Shown piece after piece: positions 8,038 through 15,039 of a stretch of DNA of 64,000 bases. This DNA is from Dehalococcoidales bacterium (GTDB lineage: Bacteria; Chloroflexota; Dehalococcoidia; Dehalococcoidales; UBA5627). The notes below the pieces were generated by a model. That model ran no database searches and had not been told where the DNA came from. It saw only the letters and a list, made by a program, of their open reading frames with translations. How positions within the stretch are numbered: the first letter of the stretch is position 1; every line of letters starts with the position of its first letter. The position numbers and the translations under genes are program-made. Location: NCBI GenBank assembly GCA_041656115.1, contig JBBAED010000002.1:186001-250000 (forward strand), in the 5' to 3' direction.

Positions 8038-8178
8038 TTAGGCTTTACCAATCTTAAACATCTTGGTGTTGCACACGGGGCAAACACCTTGAGTCGCCGG
8101 TCTGCCATTCTTCATTGTTATGGCTTTCGGATCTTTCATCTCTCTTTTTTCTCGGCATTTTACGCAATATCCCTGCAT
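8038..8178 (-). CDS. DUF5679 zinc-ribbon peptide
   Basis: A 46-aa protein starting MQGYCVKCRE, with two Cys pairs, CVKC (residues 5-8) and CPVC (33-36), and the segment KNGRPATQG between them. This is a small zinc ribbon that I recognise as DUF5679, common in Chloroflexota and Actinobacteria. The ATG at 8178 is preceded by GGAGG, and a promoter lies upstream. Molecular role unknown; it is probably a nucleic-acid or protein-binding knuckle. Confidence 0.85.
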   Translation of the reverse strand: MQGYCVKCREKREMKDPKAITMKNGRPATQGVCPVCNTKMFKIGKA

Positions 8179-8211
8179 ATCGGTGCCTCCTTTATTATTA
8201 GATTCAATGCT

Positions 8212-8240
8212 AGGATAACCCTTGCATAGATTGTTGTCAA
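8212..8240 (-). promoter_or_regulatory. Promoter of the DUF5679 peptide gene
   Basis: TTGACA (8240-8235), a 17-bp spacer and TATCCT (8217-8212) on the minus strand, giving a leader of about 27 nt that contains the GGAGG site. Confidence 0.55.
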
Positions 8241-8270
8241 TAGCTTTTGGGTTATTTTGAAGCTAATTTT

Positions 8271-8849
8271 TTAGATTAATCTCTTTTCAACAGCTTCCCA
8301 ACGAATATTTTTAAAAAAGGCTTCGATGTAATCCATGCGTTTCAAGCCGTAATCAGTGATAAAGGCATGTTCAAAAACATCCATAACAAGTATCGGGCTG
8401 CAACCGGCAAAATGCCCGGTTTCATGCTCGTTTATCCATTGATTAAAAAGCCTGCCGCTGGTGTTGTCTTGGTATAAAATAACCCAGCCGATACCGCGCA
8501 TCGCACCGGTAGCCTTAAAATCTTTCTCCCAGTTCGCATAACTGCCGTATCCCTCTTCGATTGCTTTTACCGCTTTTGGATAGTCGCTGTATTTATCTTT
8601 ACCGCCGAGATTATCAAAATAATATTCATGCAAACGCATACCGTTAAATTCAAAACCCATACGCCTTTTTAGTTCGGCATATTCGGGGGTTGCGGCTTTT
8701 TCTTCATTTAACATGTTATCCAGTAACTGCATCAGTTTATTGGTGTTATTGACATACCCCTGATAGAGTGTGAAGTGGTTTTTTAAAAGCGTTTCGCTAA
8801 AACCTTCCATTCCGATTAAAGCGCTGTAATCGTTTGCCGAGTAATTCAT
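8271..8849 (-). CDS. sodB: Iron/manganese superoxide dismutase
   Basis: Converts superoxide to hydrogen peroxide and oxygen in the cytoplasm. At 192 aa the length is normal. All four metal ligands are at canonical places: His25 (KNHFTLY), His74 (RLHEYYF), Asp157 and His161 (MDVFEHAF). The usual HH-x-x-Y start and MDVWEHAY signature are relaxed to HF and MDVFEHAF, so it is a divergent member and the metal cannot be called. A GGAGG site precedes the ATG. It is divergent from the flavin reductase gene. Confidence 0.9.
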   Translation of the reverse strand: MNYSANDYSALIGMEGFSETLLKNHFTLYQGYVNNTNKLMQLLDNMLNEEKAATPEYAELKRRMGFEFNGMRLHEYYFDNLGGKDKYSDYPKAVKAIEEGYGSYANWEKDFKATGAMRGIGWVILYQDNTSGRLFNQWINEHETGHFAGCSPILVMDVFEHAFITDYGLKRMDYIEAFFKNIRWEAVEKRLI

Positions 8850-8939
8850 ATTGGCCTCCTTAAAGTATAATCTTATCCATTATAATACATTTAGGCTCTT
8901 ATTTTTAATTAAAAGGGTAAATTTCCGCTTAATTTCTGT

Positions 8940-8945
8940 TATAAT
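8940..8945 (+). promoter_or_regulatory. -10 box of the flavin reductase gene
   Basis: A perfect TATAAT 32 bases before the ATG at 8978, followed by a GGGAGG ribosome site. The -35 region is not close to consensus. Confidence 0.4.
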
Positions 8946-8977
8946 CTTATGGTAAAGCATTATCGGGAGGTTCTAAA

Positions 8978-9892
8978 ATGTATGATACGATTATTATCGG
9001 TGCAGGCCCGGCGGGGATAGCGGCAAGTGTTTATGCCGCCAGAAAAAAATTAAACGCCTTATTAATCAGTACCAATATCGGCGGGCAAATCAATACCACC
9101 TGGGGCATTGAGAATTATATCGGTTATCATTTTATTGAAGGACCGGAGCTAATCGAAAAGTTTAACACCCAACTTGCTACCTACCCTATCGAGCAGAAAA
9201 TCGGCGTTAAGGTCGTTGAGATTCAAAAAGCGGAGAGCGGCTTTTCGGTTATTACCGATGAAGAAAAAACCTATCAAACCAAAACTTTAATATACGCCAC
9301 AGGCAAAAAACCGTACAGGTTAAATGTTCCCGGAGAAGAAAAGTTTACAGGTAAAGGCGTCACCTACTGCGCAACTTGCGACGGACCTATTTTTGCCGAA
9401 AAAAGAGTGGCGGTTATCGGCGGAGGAAATTCAGCCATCGGCGCCGCTTTGGATTTATCCAAATATGTCTCCCATATTGATTTGATATCACTTTCACAAT
9501 TATCCGCAGATAGTGTTTTAATCGATAAATTGGCCAATGTAAAACAGTTAACGCTGCACCTTGAACATAGGGTTAAAAGCATTGAAGGCGAAAAGTTTGT
9601 TAATGCTTTAGTGATTGAAGACATTAATACCCGGGAGATTAAAAAGCTGGACGTTGAAGGTATTTTTATCGAAATCGGGCTTATCCCCAATTCGGAACTG
9701 CTGGGCGATATCGCCAAGTTAAACGAATGCGGCGAAGTTATTGTTGATTGCGTCGGAGCAACCGAAATTGCCGGGCTGTATGCCGCCGGAGACGTTACCA
9801 ATACCCCCGAAAAACAAATTGCCGTTGCCGTCGGCGAGGGCGTTAAAACCGTACTGCAAGCACACCGTTATTTACAAAAATTAAAGGATTAG
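8978..9892 (+). CDS. trxB: Thioredoxin reductase-like flavoprotein (AhpF C-terminal type)
   Basis: A 304-aa FAD/pyridine-nucleotide disulfide reductase. FAD motif IIGAGPAGIAA (residues 6-16), redox disulfide CATC (Cys131, Cys134), nucleotide motif GGGNSAIGAA (148-157) and C-terminal FAD motif GLYAAGDVTN. The NADPH-specific HRRxxxR of true thioredoxin reductases is absent; SADSVLIDKL stands there, as in AhpF, so NADH or another donor is plausible. The length corresponds to AhpF without its N-terminal glutaredoxin-like domains. A glutaredoxin/thioredoxin partner or peroxidase is expected elsewhere. Its stop overlaps the convergent copA stop. Confidence 0.88.
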   Translation: MYDTIIIGAGPAGIAASVYAARKKLNALLISTNIGGQINTTWGIENYIGYHFIEGPELIEKFNTQLATYPIEQKIGVKVVEIQKAESGFSVITDEEKTYQTKTLIYATGKKPYRLNVPGEEKFTGKGVTYCATCDGPIFAEKRVAVIGGGNSAIGAALDLSKYVSHIDLISLSQLSADSVLIDKLANVKQLTLHLEHRVKSIEGEKFVNALVIEDINTREIKKLDVEGIFIEIGLIPNSELLGDIAKLNECGEVIVDCVGATEIAGLYAAGDVTNTPEKQIAVAVGEGVKTVLQAHRYLQKLKD

Positions 9893-12366
9893 TGTTTGAG
9901 TTTGTAATTTTTTAATCGCAACGAGTTGGATACAACCGTAAGCGAACTGAGTGCCATCGCAAACGCCGCCAGTATCGGGTTTAAGAAACCGTATTCCCCA
10001 AAGGCAAATTGTAAACCGGCCGGTACCGTACCGTTACCAAAAAAGAGATACAAAACACCCGCCGCCACCGGTATCAGAATTACGTTGTAGCCGAACGCCC
10101 AAAACAAATTCTGTTTAATTGTTCTCATCGTTCGTTTGCTTAGCTCAATCGCTCCAACCACCCCGCTTAAGTCACCGTGCATTAGCGTTATGTCACCTGT
10201 TTCCATTGCAATATCGGTTCCCGTGCCGATGGCAATCCCGATATCGGCCTGCGCCAATGCCGGGGCGTCATTGATTCCGTCACCAACCATGGCAACCACT
10301 TTCCCCTGCTTTTGCAATTTACCGACTTCATCTGCTTTATGTTCGGGAAGAATTTCGTATTTCACGTTTTTAATCCCGACTTGCCGCGCAACGGTTTCGG
10401 CCGCACGGCGGTTATCTCCGGTAAGCATTGTTACTTCAATCCCCATCGATTGCAATTTCTTGACCGCTTCAATAACCCCCGGTTTAATTGTATCCGATAA
10501 TGCAATCACCCCTGCCGGGCTGCCGCCAACGGCAACAAACATGGTTGTTTTACCTTCTTCCCAAAAGATAGCGGCTCTTTTTTCAAGCTCGGCTGAAATA
10601 ATTCCGTTATCTTCCATGAGTTTAATATTACCGACCAGGATTCGCTTTCCATCAACTTCGGCCTCAATACCGTGCCCGGGGATTGCATTAAATTGCGCAA
10701 CCGATAAAAGCGCTGTCCCTTTTTGTTTGGCATTCCCGACGATTGCTTTTGCAAGCGGATGTTCTGAGTTAGTCTCCGCCGAGGCCGCCAGTTGCATCAA
10801 GTTCTCTTCCGAAAAGCCCTCTAAAGTAATTATATCGGCAACTTTCGGTTGGCCCAATGTTATCGTTCCGGTCTTATCCAGAAGAACACTGTCAGTTTTA
10901 TGCGCCCTTTCCAATTTTTCCGCATCCCGAATTAAAATACCGTTCTCGGCGCCCTTACCGGTACCGACAATAATAGCAGTCGGGGTTGCCAAGCCCAAAG
11001 CACACGGGCAAGCAATTATTAATACCGCCACAAAGTTTAAAATGGCATAAGTCAAAGCCGGAGACGGGCCGACAATAAACCAAATTAAAAATGTAACCGT
11101 GGCAATTAAAATCACCGCCGGCACAAAATACATTGCGATAACATCCGCCAGCCTTTGAATCGGCGCTTTAGAGCCTTGCGCCTGCTCAACAAGCCGAACT
11201 ATTTGAGAAAGGGTGGTATCGGCTCCCACACGTGTAGCTTGAAAACGGAAACTGCCGGTTTGATTAACGGATGCACCGACCACTTCATCCCCGACTTTTT
11301 TATCAACGGGAATACTTTCACCGGTAATAATTGATTCGTCTATCGTGGAAAAGCCTTCCGTAATAATACCGTCAACAGGTATATTTTCCCCCGGGCGAAC
11401 TATAATTATATCGCCGACAAGCACTTCGTCCACCGGAATCTGCAGCTCTTGCCCGTTGCGGATAACGCCGGCGGTTTTCGGTTTTAGGTTAATCAGTTTT
11501 TTAATTGCCTCCGATGTTCTGCCTTTGGCTCTTGCTTCTAAAAATCTCCCCAGAAGGATTAAAACAATAATCATCGCCGAGGTATCAAAATAAAGATTCG
11601 GTTCAATTACGCCGCTAATAAAGGCGGAAGGTATCAGCACCGCCGCCATACTGTAAAAATAGGCAGCCGATGTGCCAACCGCAACCAAAGTATTCATATC
11701 GGCGGATTTATGCTTTAAAGAGGCCCAGGCGCCCTGATAAAACCTTTTTCCGGCCCAAAACTGAACCGGCGTTGCAAGCGCCCACAACAAATACGGTTTA
11801 CCTGTAAAAGAAGGCAGAAAACTCAGAATCAAAACAGCAACACCCAATATTGCCGCACCGATTAAGGTGTTTCTTAAACTTTTGGTTTCGCGGTTAGAGA
11901 TACTGCTGATGTCTTCAGGGCTTTCCTGCTCTTCGGGAACTTCAAAACCGATATCCCTGACAGCTTTTTTCAGATTCGCCAAACGGACATTTTCCAAATA
12001 CGTAACGGTAGCCCGGCCGGTTGCCAAGTTTACATTTGCGGAAATAACGCCCGGAACGGCGCTGATTGCCCTTTCAACACGCGCAACGCAAGAAGCGCAC
12101 GACATGCCTTTAACCGAAAAGGTTGTTTTTGAGACAGACGACACAAACCCCAATTTTGTAATCACATCGGTAATTTCGGCAATACTGACCTTATCGGGGG
12201 CATAATTTAATATCGCTTTCTCCGAAGCAAAGTTCACCGAGGCATTCGATACACCGGGTAAGTTCGATAATGCCTTTTCCAAATTGGCTGCGCAATTAAC
12301 GCAGGACATCCCGCTAATTTTAATTACAGCCCCGGCCGAATTATTTTTTTGCGATTCCGTATTCAT
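9889..12366 (-). CDS. copA: Copper-translocating P1B-type ATPase
   Basis: An 825-aa Cu(I) exporter. Two N-terminal heavy-metal-associated domains carry GMSCVNC (Cys22, Cys25) and GMSCASC (about residues 91-95). Then come eight membrane helices with the CPC metal site (IIACPCALGL), the actuator TGES, the phosphorylation motif DKTGTIT, the nucleotide-binding SEHPLAKAI and the hinge MVGDGINDAPAL. All catalytic residues are present and the length is normal for a two-HMA CopA. The upstream SHOCT membrane peptide is 15 bp away on the same strand, so the two form an operon. The stop codon overlaps that of the flavin reductase gene in convergent orientation. Confidence 0.97.
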   Translation of the reverse strand: MNTESQKNNSAGAVIKISGMSCVNCAANLEKALSNLPGVSNASVNFASEKAILNYAPDKVSIAEITDVITKLGFVSSVSKTTFSVKGMSCASCVARVERAISAVPGVISANVNLATGRATVTYLENVRLANLKKAVRDIGFEVPEEQESPEDISSISNRETKSLRNTLIGAAILGVAVLILSFLPSFTGKPYLLWALATPVQFWAGKRFYQGAWASLKHKSADMNTLVAVGTSAAYFYSMAAVLIPSAFISGVIEPNLYFDTSAMIIVLILLGRFLEARAKGRTSEAIKKLINLKPKTAGVIRNGQELQIPVDEVLVGDIIIVRPGENIPVDGIITEGFSTIDESIITGESIPVDKKVGDEVVGASVNQTGSFRFQATRVGADTTLSQIVRLVEQAQGSKAPIQRLADVIAMYFVPAVILIATVTFLIWFIVGPSPALTYAILNFVAVLIIACPCALGLATPTAIIVGTGKGAENGILIRDAEKLERAHKTDSVLLDKTGTITLGQPKVADIITLEGFSEENLMQLAASAETNSEHPLAKAIVGNAKQKGTALLSVAQFNAIPGHGIEAEVDGKRILVGNIKLMEDNGIISAELEKRAAIFWEEGKTTMFVAVGGSPAGVIALSDTIKPGVIEAVKKLQSMGIEVTMLTGDNRRAAETVARQVGIKNVKYEILPEHKADEVGKLQKQGKVVAMVGDGINDAPALAQADIGIAIGTGTDIAMETGDITLMHGDLSGVVGAIELSKRTMRTIKQNLFWAFGYNVILIPVAAGVLYLFFGNGTVPAGLQFAFGEYGFLNPILAAFAMALSSLTVVSNSLRLKNYKLKH

Positions 12367-12381
12367 TTTTTTACCTTTAAA

Positions 12382-12606
12382 TTATCCGATATCTTTTTTG
12401 ATTTGTTCGTATTCCTCTTTGGTTATCTCGCCCTTGGCATATCTTTCTTTAACAATATCAATTGCGCTGTTCGAGCTTACGGATTTTCCGGATCTTATAA
12501 GTTTAGCTACCGCCCAAATAACGAGAACGATAATACCAATCCAGAAAACTACAATCATCGCCCAATATACAAATATTGTTGAAAATATAACTCCGTTACC
12601 AACCAT
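12382..12606 (-). CDS. Small membrane protein with a C-terminal SHOCT domain
   Basis: The start is set at ATG 12606 by a GGGAGGGG site; the open frame extends 20 codons further upstream without one. The resulting 74-aa protein has a membrane helix pair (about residues 6-35) and a C-terminal short helical SHOCT motif (AIDIVKERYAKGEITKEEY), which mediates oligomerisation or attachment in many membrane proteins. It lies 15 bp upstream of copA and is frequently seen beside copper ATPases, so a supporting role in copper export or its assembly is plausible but unproven. Confidence 0.8.
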   Translation of the reverse strand: MVGNGVIFSTIFVYWAMIVVFWIGIIVLVIWAVAKLIRSGKSVSSNSAIDIVKERYAKGEITKEEYEQIKKDIG

Positions 12607-12762
12607 TTCTCCCCTCCCAAAACAAGACCTTATAACAATTATAAAACCCAAAGGAAGAGTTCGCAAACAAAATATAAATTTGGCGCATTTTTAAAGCAAA
12701 ATACGCACTTAGCATTGTTTCGAATCAGAACATGGTGTAAAATCATCGGCGTGGAGGCTTAA

Positions 12763-13047
12763 TTGCGTAAAAAAAGGCATTTACATACCGCACCGCCAAT
12801 AGACGGCGAATGCTACATCCGGCATATGACCTTGGATGAAGCTATGCCAAAACTTGAAGAATTTATAGATGATGCCTTTATGGCAGGCGCTATCGTAATT
12901 AAAATTGTCCACGGAAAAACGGGCGGAACCCTTAGAAACGCCGTTCACAGCAAATTAAAAACCCATCCCCTGGTGAAATTATATCGACTGGGAGAATCCT
13001 ACGAGGGCGGAGAAGGGGTTACAATTGCAGAGCTTTATCGCAAGTAG
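12763..13047 (+). CDS. Small Smr-domain protein (MutS2 C-terminal-like)
   Basis: A 94-aa stand-alone Smr domain. The core is DGECYIRHMTLDEAM followed by VKIVHGKTGGTLRNAV, a form of the HGxGxGxLR Smr signature. In MutS2 and related proteins the domain is a nicking endonuclease and acts on branched DNA or collided ribosomes. The start is TTG 12763, chosen because GGAGG lies 6 bases upstream and the frame has no earlier ATG with a site. It is monocistronic, between the copA operon (divergent) and tRNA-His. Confidence 0.85.
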   Translation: MRKKRHLHTAPPIDGECYIRHMTLDEAMPKLEEFIDDAFMAGAIVIKIVHGKTGGTLRNAVHSKLKTHPLVKLYRLGESYEGGEGVTIAELYRK

Positions 13048-13104
13048 TTCCGCCAGCTTTTTTAATGCGCTAACTTAATCTAATGCCGGGCTTTTCTTCT
13101 GTTA

Positions 13105-13134
13105 TTGAAAGTAACCGGCGATTTAAGCTATAAT
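13105..13134 (+). promoter_or_regulatory. tRNA-His promoter
   Basis: TTGAAA (13105-13110), an 18-bp spacer and TATAAT (13129-13134). The tRNA begins 12 bases further on. Confidence 0.6.
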
Positions 13135-13145
13135 GTTGTGTCCGC

Positions 13146-13222
13146 GGTGGGTGTGGCCTAGTGGTTAAGGCGTCAGGTTGTGGCCCTGAAGATCGAGGGT
13201 TCAAATCCCTCCACTCACCCCA
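13146..13222 (+). tRNA. tRNA-His (GTG)
   Basis: Full cloverleaf with anticodon GTG in the loop TTGTGGC. The acceptor stem is GTGGGTG/CACTCAC, with the extra G at -1 (13146) opposite discriminator C73, the identity feature of histidine tRNAs. The 3' CCA is encoded. Confidence 0.96.
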
Positions 13223-13327
13223 TCCCTTCTTTAGCTAGTCTTTTTTCTCGCCTAAAATCACCGCAACTTACCCAATACCCGACCGTTTTTAACAATATTT
13301 GCGTAGTTATAATATGAAGTCAATACT

Positions 13328-13356
13328 TTGACGCTGCCCGTATTGCAAAGTATAAT
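13328..13356 (+). promoter_or_regulatory. tRNA-Arg promoter
   Basis: TTGACG (13328-13333), a 17-bp spacer and a perfect TATAAT (13351-13356), about 65 bases upstream of the tRNA. Confidence 0.65.
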
Positions 13357-13421
13357 AGTCGAGAATGAAAAAAGTTAGATTAGCGGATTATTAAACAATT
13401 TAAATACTGATTCCCAATAAT

Positions 13422-13497
13422 GCGCCCGTAGCTCAGCGGATAGAGCACTGGTCTTCGGAACCAGGTGTCGTGGGTTCGAATCCCCCCGGGCGTGCCA
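13422..13497 (+). tRNA. tRNA-Arg (TCG)
   Basis: Acceptor GCGCCCG/CGGGCGT, anticodon stem CTGGT/ACCAG and loop CTTCGGA with anticodon TCG, reading CGA-type arginine codons. The T stem has one mismatch (T50-C64). CCA is encoded. Confidence 0.95.
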
Positions 13498-13533
13498 TTC
13501 AAACACCAAATTTCAAATGCAAAGAGAAAAAAT

Positions 13534-14175
13534 ATGACTTATAATTTTACGGAACTTACCGAGTTGTACAAATCAATTGTTTCGGTTGTAACAAGAACCG
13601 ACGACTACTTCGACACCGATGAATTTAAAAATTTGGAAAAAGCGAACGCAACTGCCTGCGAAAATATCCAGCAGGCATGTAAATCCCTGATTAAGTTACT
13701 ACAGGGCGAGACAAGCCTGGAAGGCAATGCACTCCCCGACATTAGGGGGAGAATCGGATTTTATAATCGTTTACTTAAAAAACAATCCAAGATACTCTTA
13801 CCGCTAAACATATCAAAAGAAGCGGACAGCATTATTCAAAGCACCTTCTTGCTTGGGCTTACAAGCCATTTATACCTCTATGACAACCCTTCCCGTAACG
13901 GGTTTAAGGAAGTTGACGCCGCCGCTGTAGTTACCGATTTGGCGCCGCGTTTAATGTCTTCCAGTAACAAAATGAGAAAATACAACAGGAAGTTAAATAC
14001 CATCCCAATTTTGATTTTTGAAAACTACTTTGAAGAAAAAATTGAACCCTTGCTTAAAGAAAAATTGAATTTCGGCTTTTTACGATATACCATCGCCCGC
14101 AATTACTTTACGAACCTCTTTTTCGGCGGGGCACGCTTTGGTGAGATGATGGATAACGAAACGCGCATGGTATAG
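13534..14175 (+). CDS. Conserved hypothetical protein, unknown function
   Basis: A 213-aa soluble protein starting MTYNFTELTEL. The frame also runs back through the tRNA-Arg gene, but that part is tRNA translated by chance. The start used is ATG 13534, with an AGAGA-type weak site. The sequence is helical and charged, with no signal peptide, no membrane segment and no recognised motif. The C-terminus is aromatic and glycine-rich (NYFTNLFFGGARFGEMM). The gene is monocistronic downstream of the tRNA and could be read through from the tRNA promoter. Confidence 0.5.
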   Translation: MTYNFTELTELYKSIVSVVTRTDDYFDTDEFKNLEKANATACENIQQACKSLIKLLQGETSLEGNALPDIRGRIGFYNRLLKKQSKILLPLNISKEADSIIQSTFLLGLTSHLYLYDNPSRNGFKEVDAAAVVTDLAPRLMSSSNKMRKYNRKLNTIPILIFENYFEEKIEPLLKEKLNFGFLRYTIARNYFTNLFFGGARFGEMMDNETRMV

Positions 14176-14263
14176 CTATACCGCAACAAACAACACCGAA
14201 CCCTACCCCAAAAGATAGGCCTTCGGCGTTTTATAACAGCAAGATAATTAAAGAGGTCGGTTT

Positions 14264-14728
14264 TTGAAAAACCGTTACAAAGTTTTAGGGCTTGCCTTAA
14301 CCGTAGCCGGAATTATAGCGGCGCCGGTTTTCTATTTTTTTACGCTGTCCGTACAGCTGACCGCCGTTGCACTATCATCCGCGATACTGGGGCTGGCTTC
14401 CTTCTTTTTAGCCGATACCGCATCTAAAGCAAAAGATAAAGAACAACCGGACTCAGAAAGCACCGAAGATTTCACCTTAAAACCGGCCGGTAAATTTATT
14501 TTGTTTCTGGCGGTTGCATTTGGTTTGGCAAATGCCCTACTGACCTTCGCAAAGCAGGAAGATATCGCCATTTATTTTATCGCCAATGCAGCAATCTATT
14601 TAATAGCGGCCCTGTTTTATATCCACATTAACCCCAAAGCAAAACCCGCCTTAAACAATTTAAGTGTGGTTATCTTTAGCGCATTCCTGACAATTGTGGC
14701 TTGGGAAGTTATTGACCTGTTTCGGTGA
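14264..14728 (+). CDS. Small integral membrane protein, unknown function
   Basis: A 154-aa membrane protein with a TTG start preceded by AAAGAGG. It has two N-terminal helices (about residues 5-25 and 29-50), a charged Asp/Glu/Lys loop (51-75), then two or three more helices to the end (about 80-100, 103-122, 130-150). No family is recognised. Its neighbours give no clue to function. Confidence 0.5.
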   Translation: MKNRYKVLGLALTVAGIIAAPVFYFFTLSVQLTAVALSSAILGLASFFLADTASKAKDKEQPDSESTEDFTLKPAGKFILFLAVAFGLANALLTFAKQEDIAIYFIANAAIYLIAALFYIHINPKAKPALNNLSVVIFSAFLTIVAWEVIDLFR

Positions 14729-15039
14729 TTGGGGGGATAAGGGAGAGAGCGAGGATAACACCGTAGAGATTCACGAATAGAAAATCAAGGACTAAGGCAA
14801 ATACCAAAACTTATGTCGTAAAGATTGGTCTGCCCTACTGTTTGGTCGTCTCCGTCGGAATATTATCATAAGTATACCCCCCACACCCCCTAGAAAAGGA
14901 TTTTTATCCGGACAGAATAGGCACTGGTTCTTTCGCACGTAGCATTCTGTATGTCTTTCGGGTTATAATTATTCGTCCCGTTATCACCATTGTTGTTCCA
15001 GTCATACTGGTTTGTTTGATTTAAAGGAGGTCTTTGCTT
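14729..15039. other. Intergenic stretch before the lipoprotein protease gene
   Basis: About 310 bases with no convincing gene. The minus strand has short open pieces, including an Asn/Gly/Asp-rich run (YDWNNNGDNGTNNYNPKD) that could be a decayed calcium-loop or dockerin-like repeat or simply chance. The final bases hold the AAAGGAGG ribosome site of the next gene. No consensus promoter is obvious. Confidence 0.3.

Noticed and set aside
13465..13533. N-terminal extension of the gene after tRNA-Arg (MSWVRIPPGVPF...)
   Set aside because: This stretch is the 3' half of tRNA-Arg translated by chance; the coding start is the ATG at 13534.
14890..15020. Minus-strand Asn/Asp/Gly-rich peptide resembling a calcium loop
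   Set aside because: One weak repeat-like run without start, ribosome site or neighbouring domain; not enough to call a gene.
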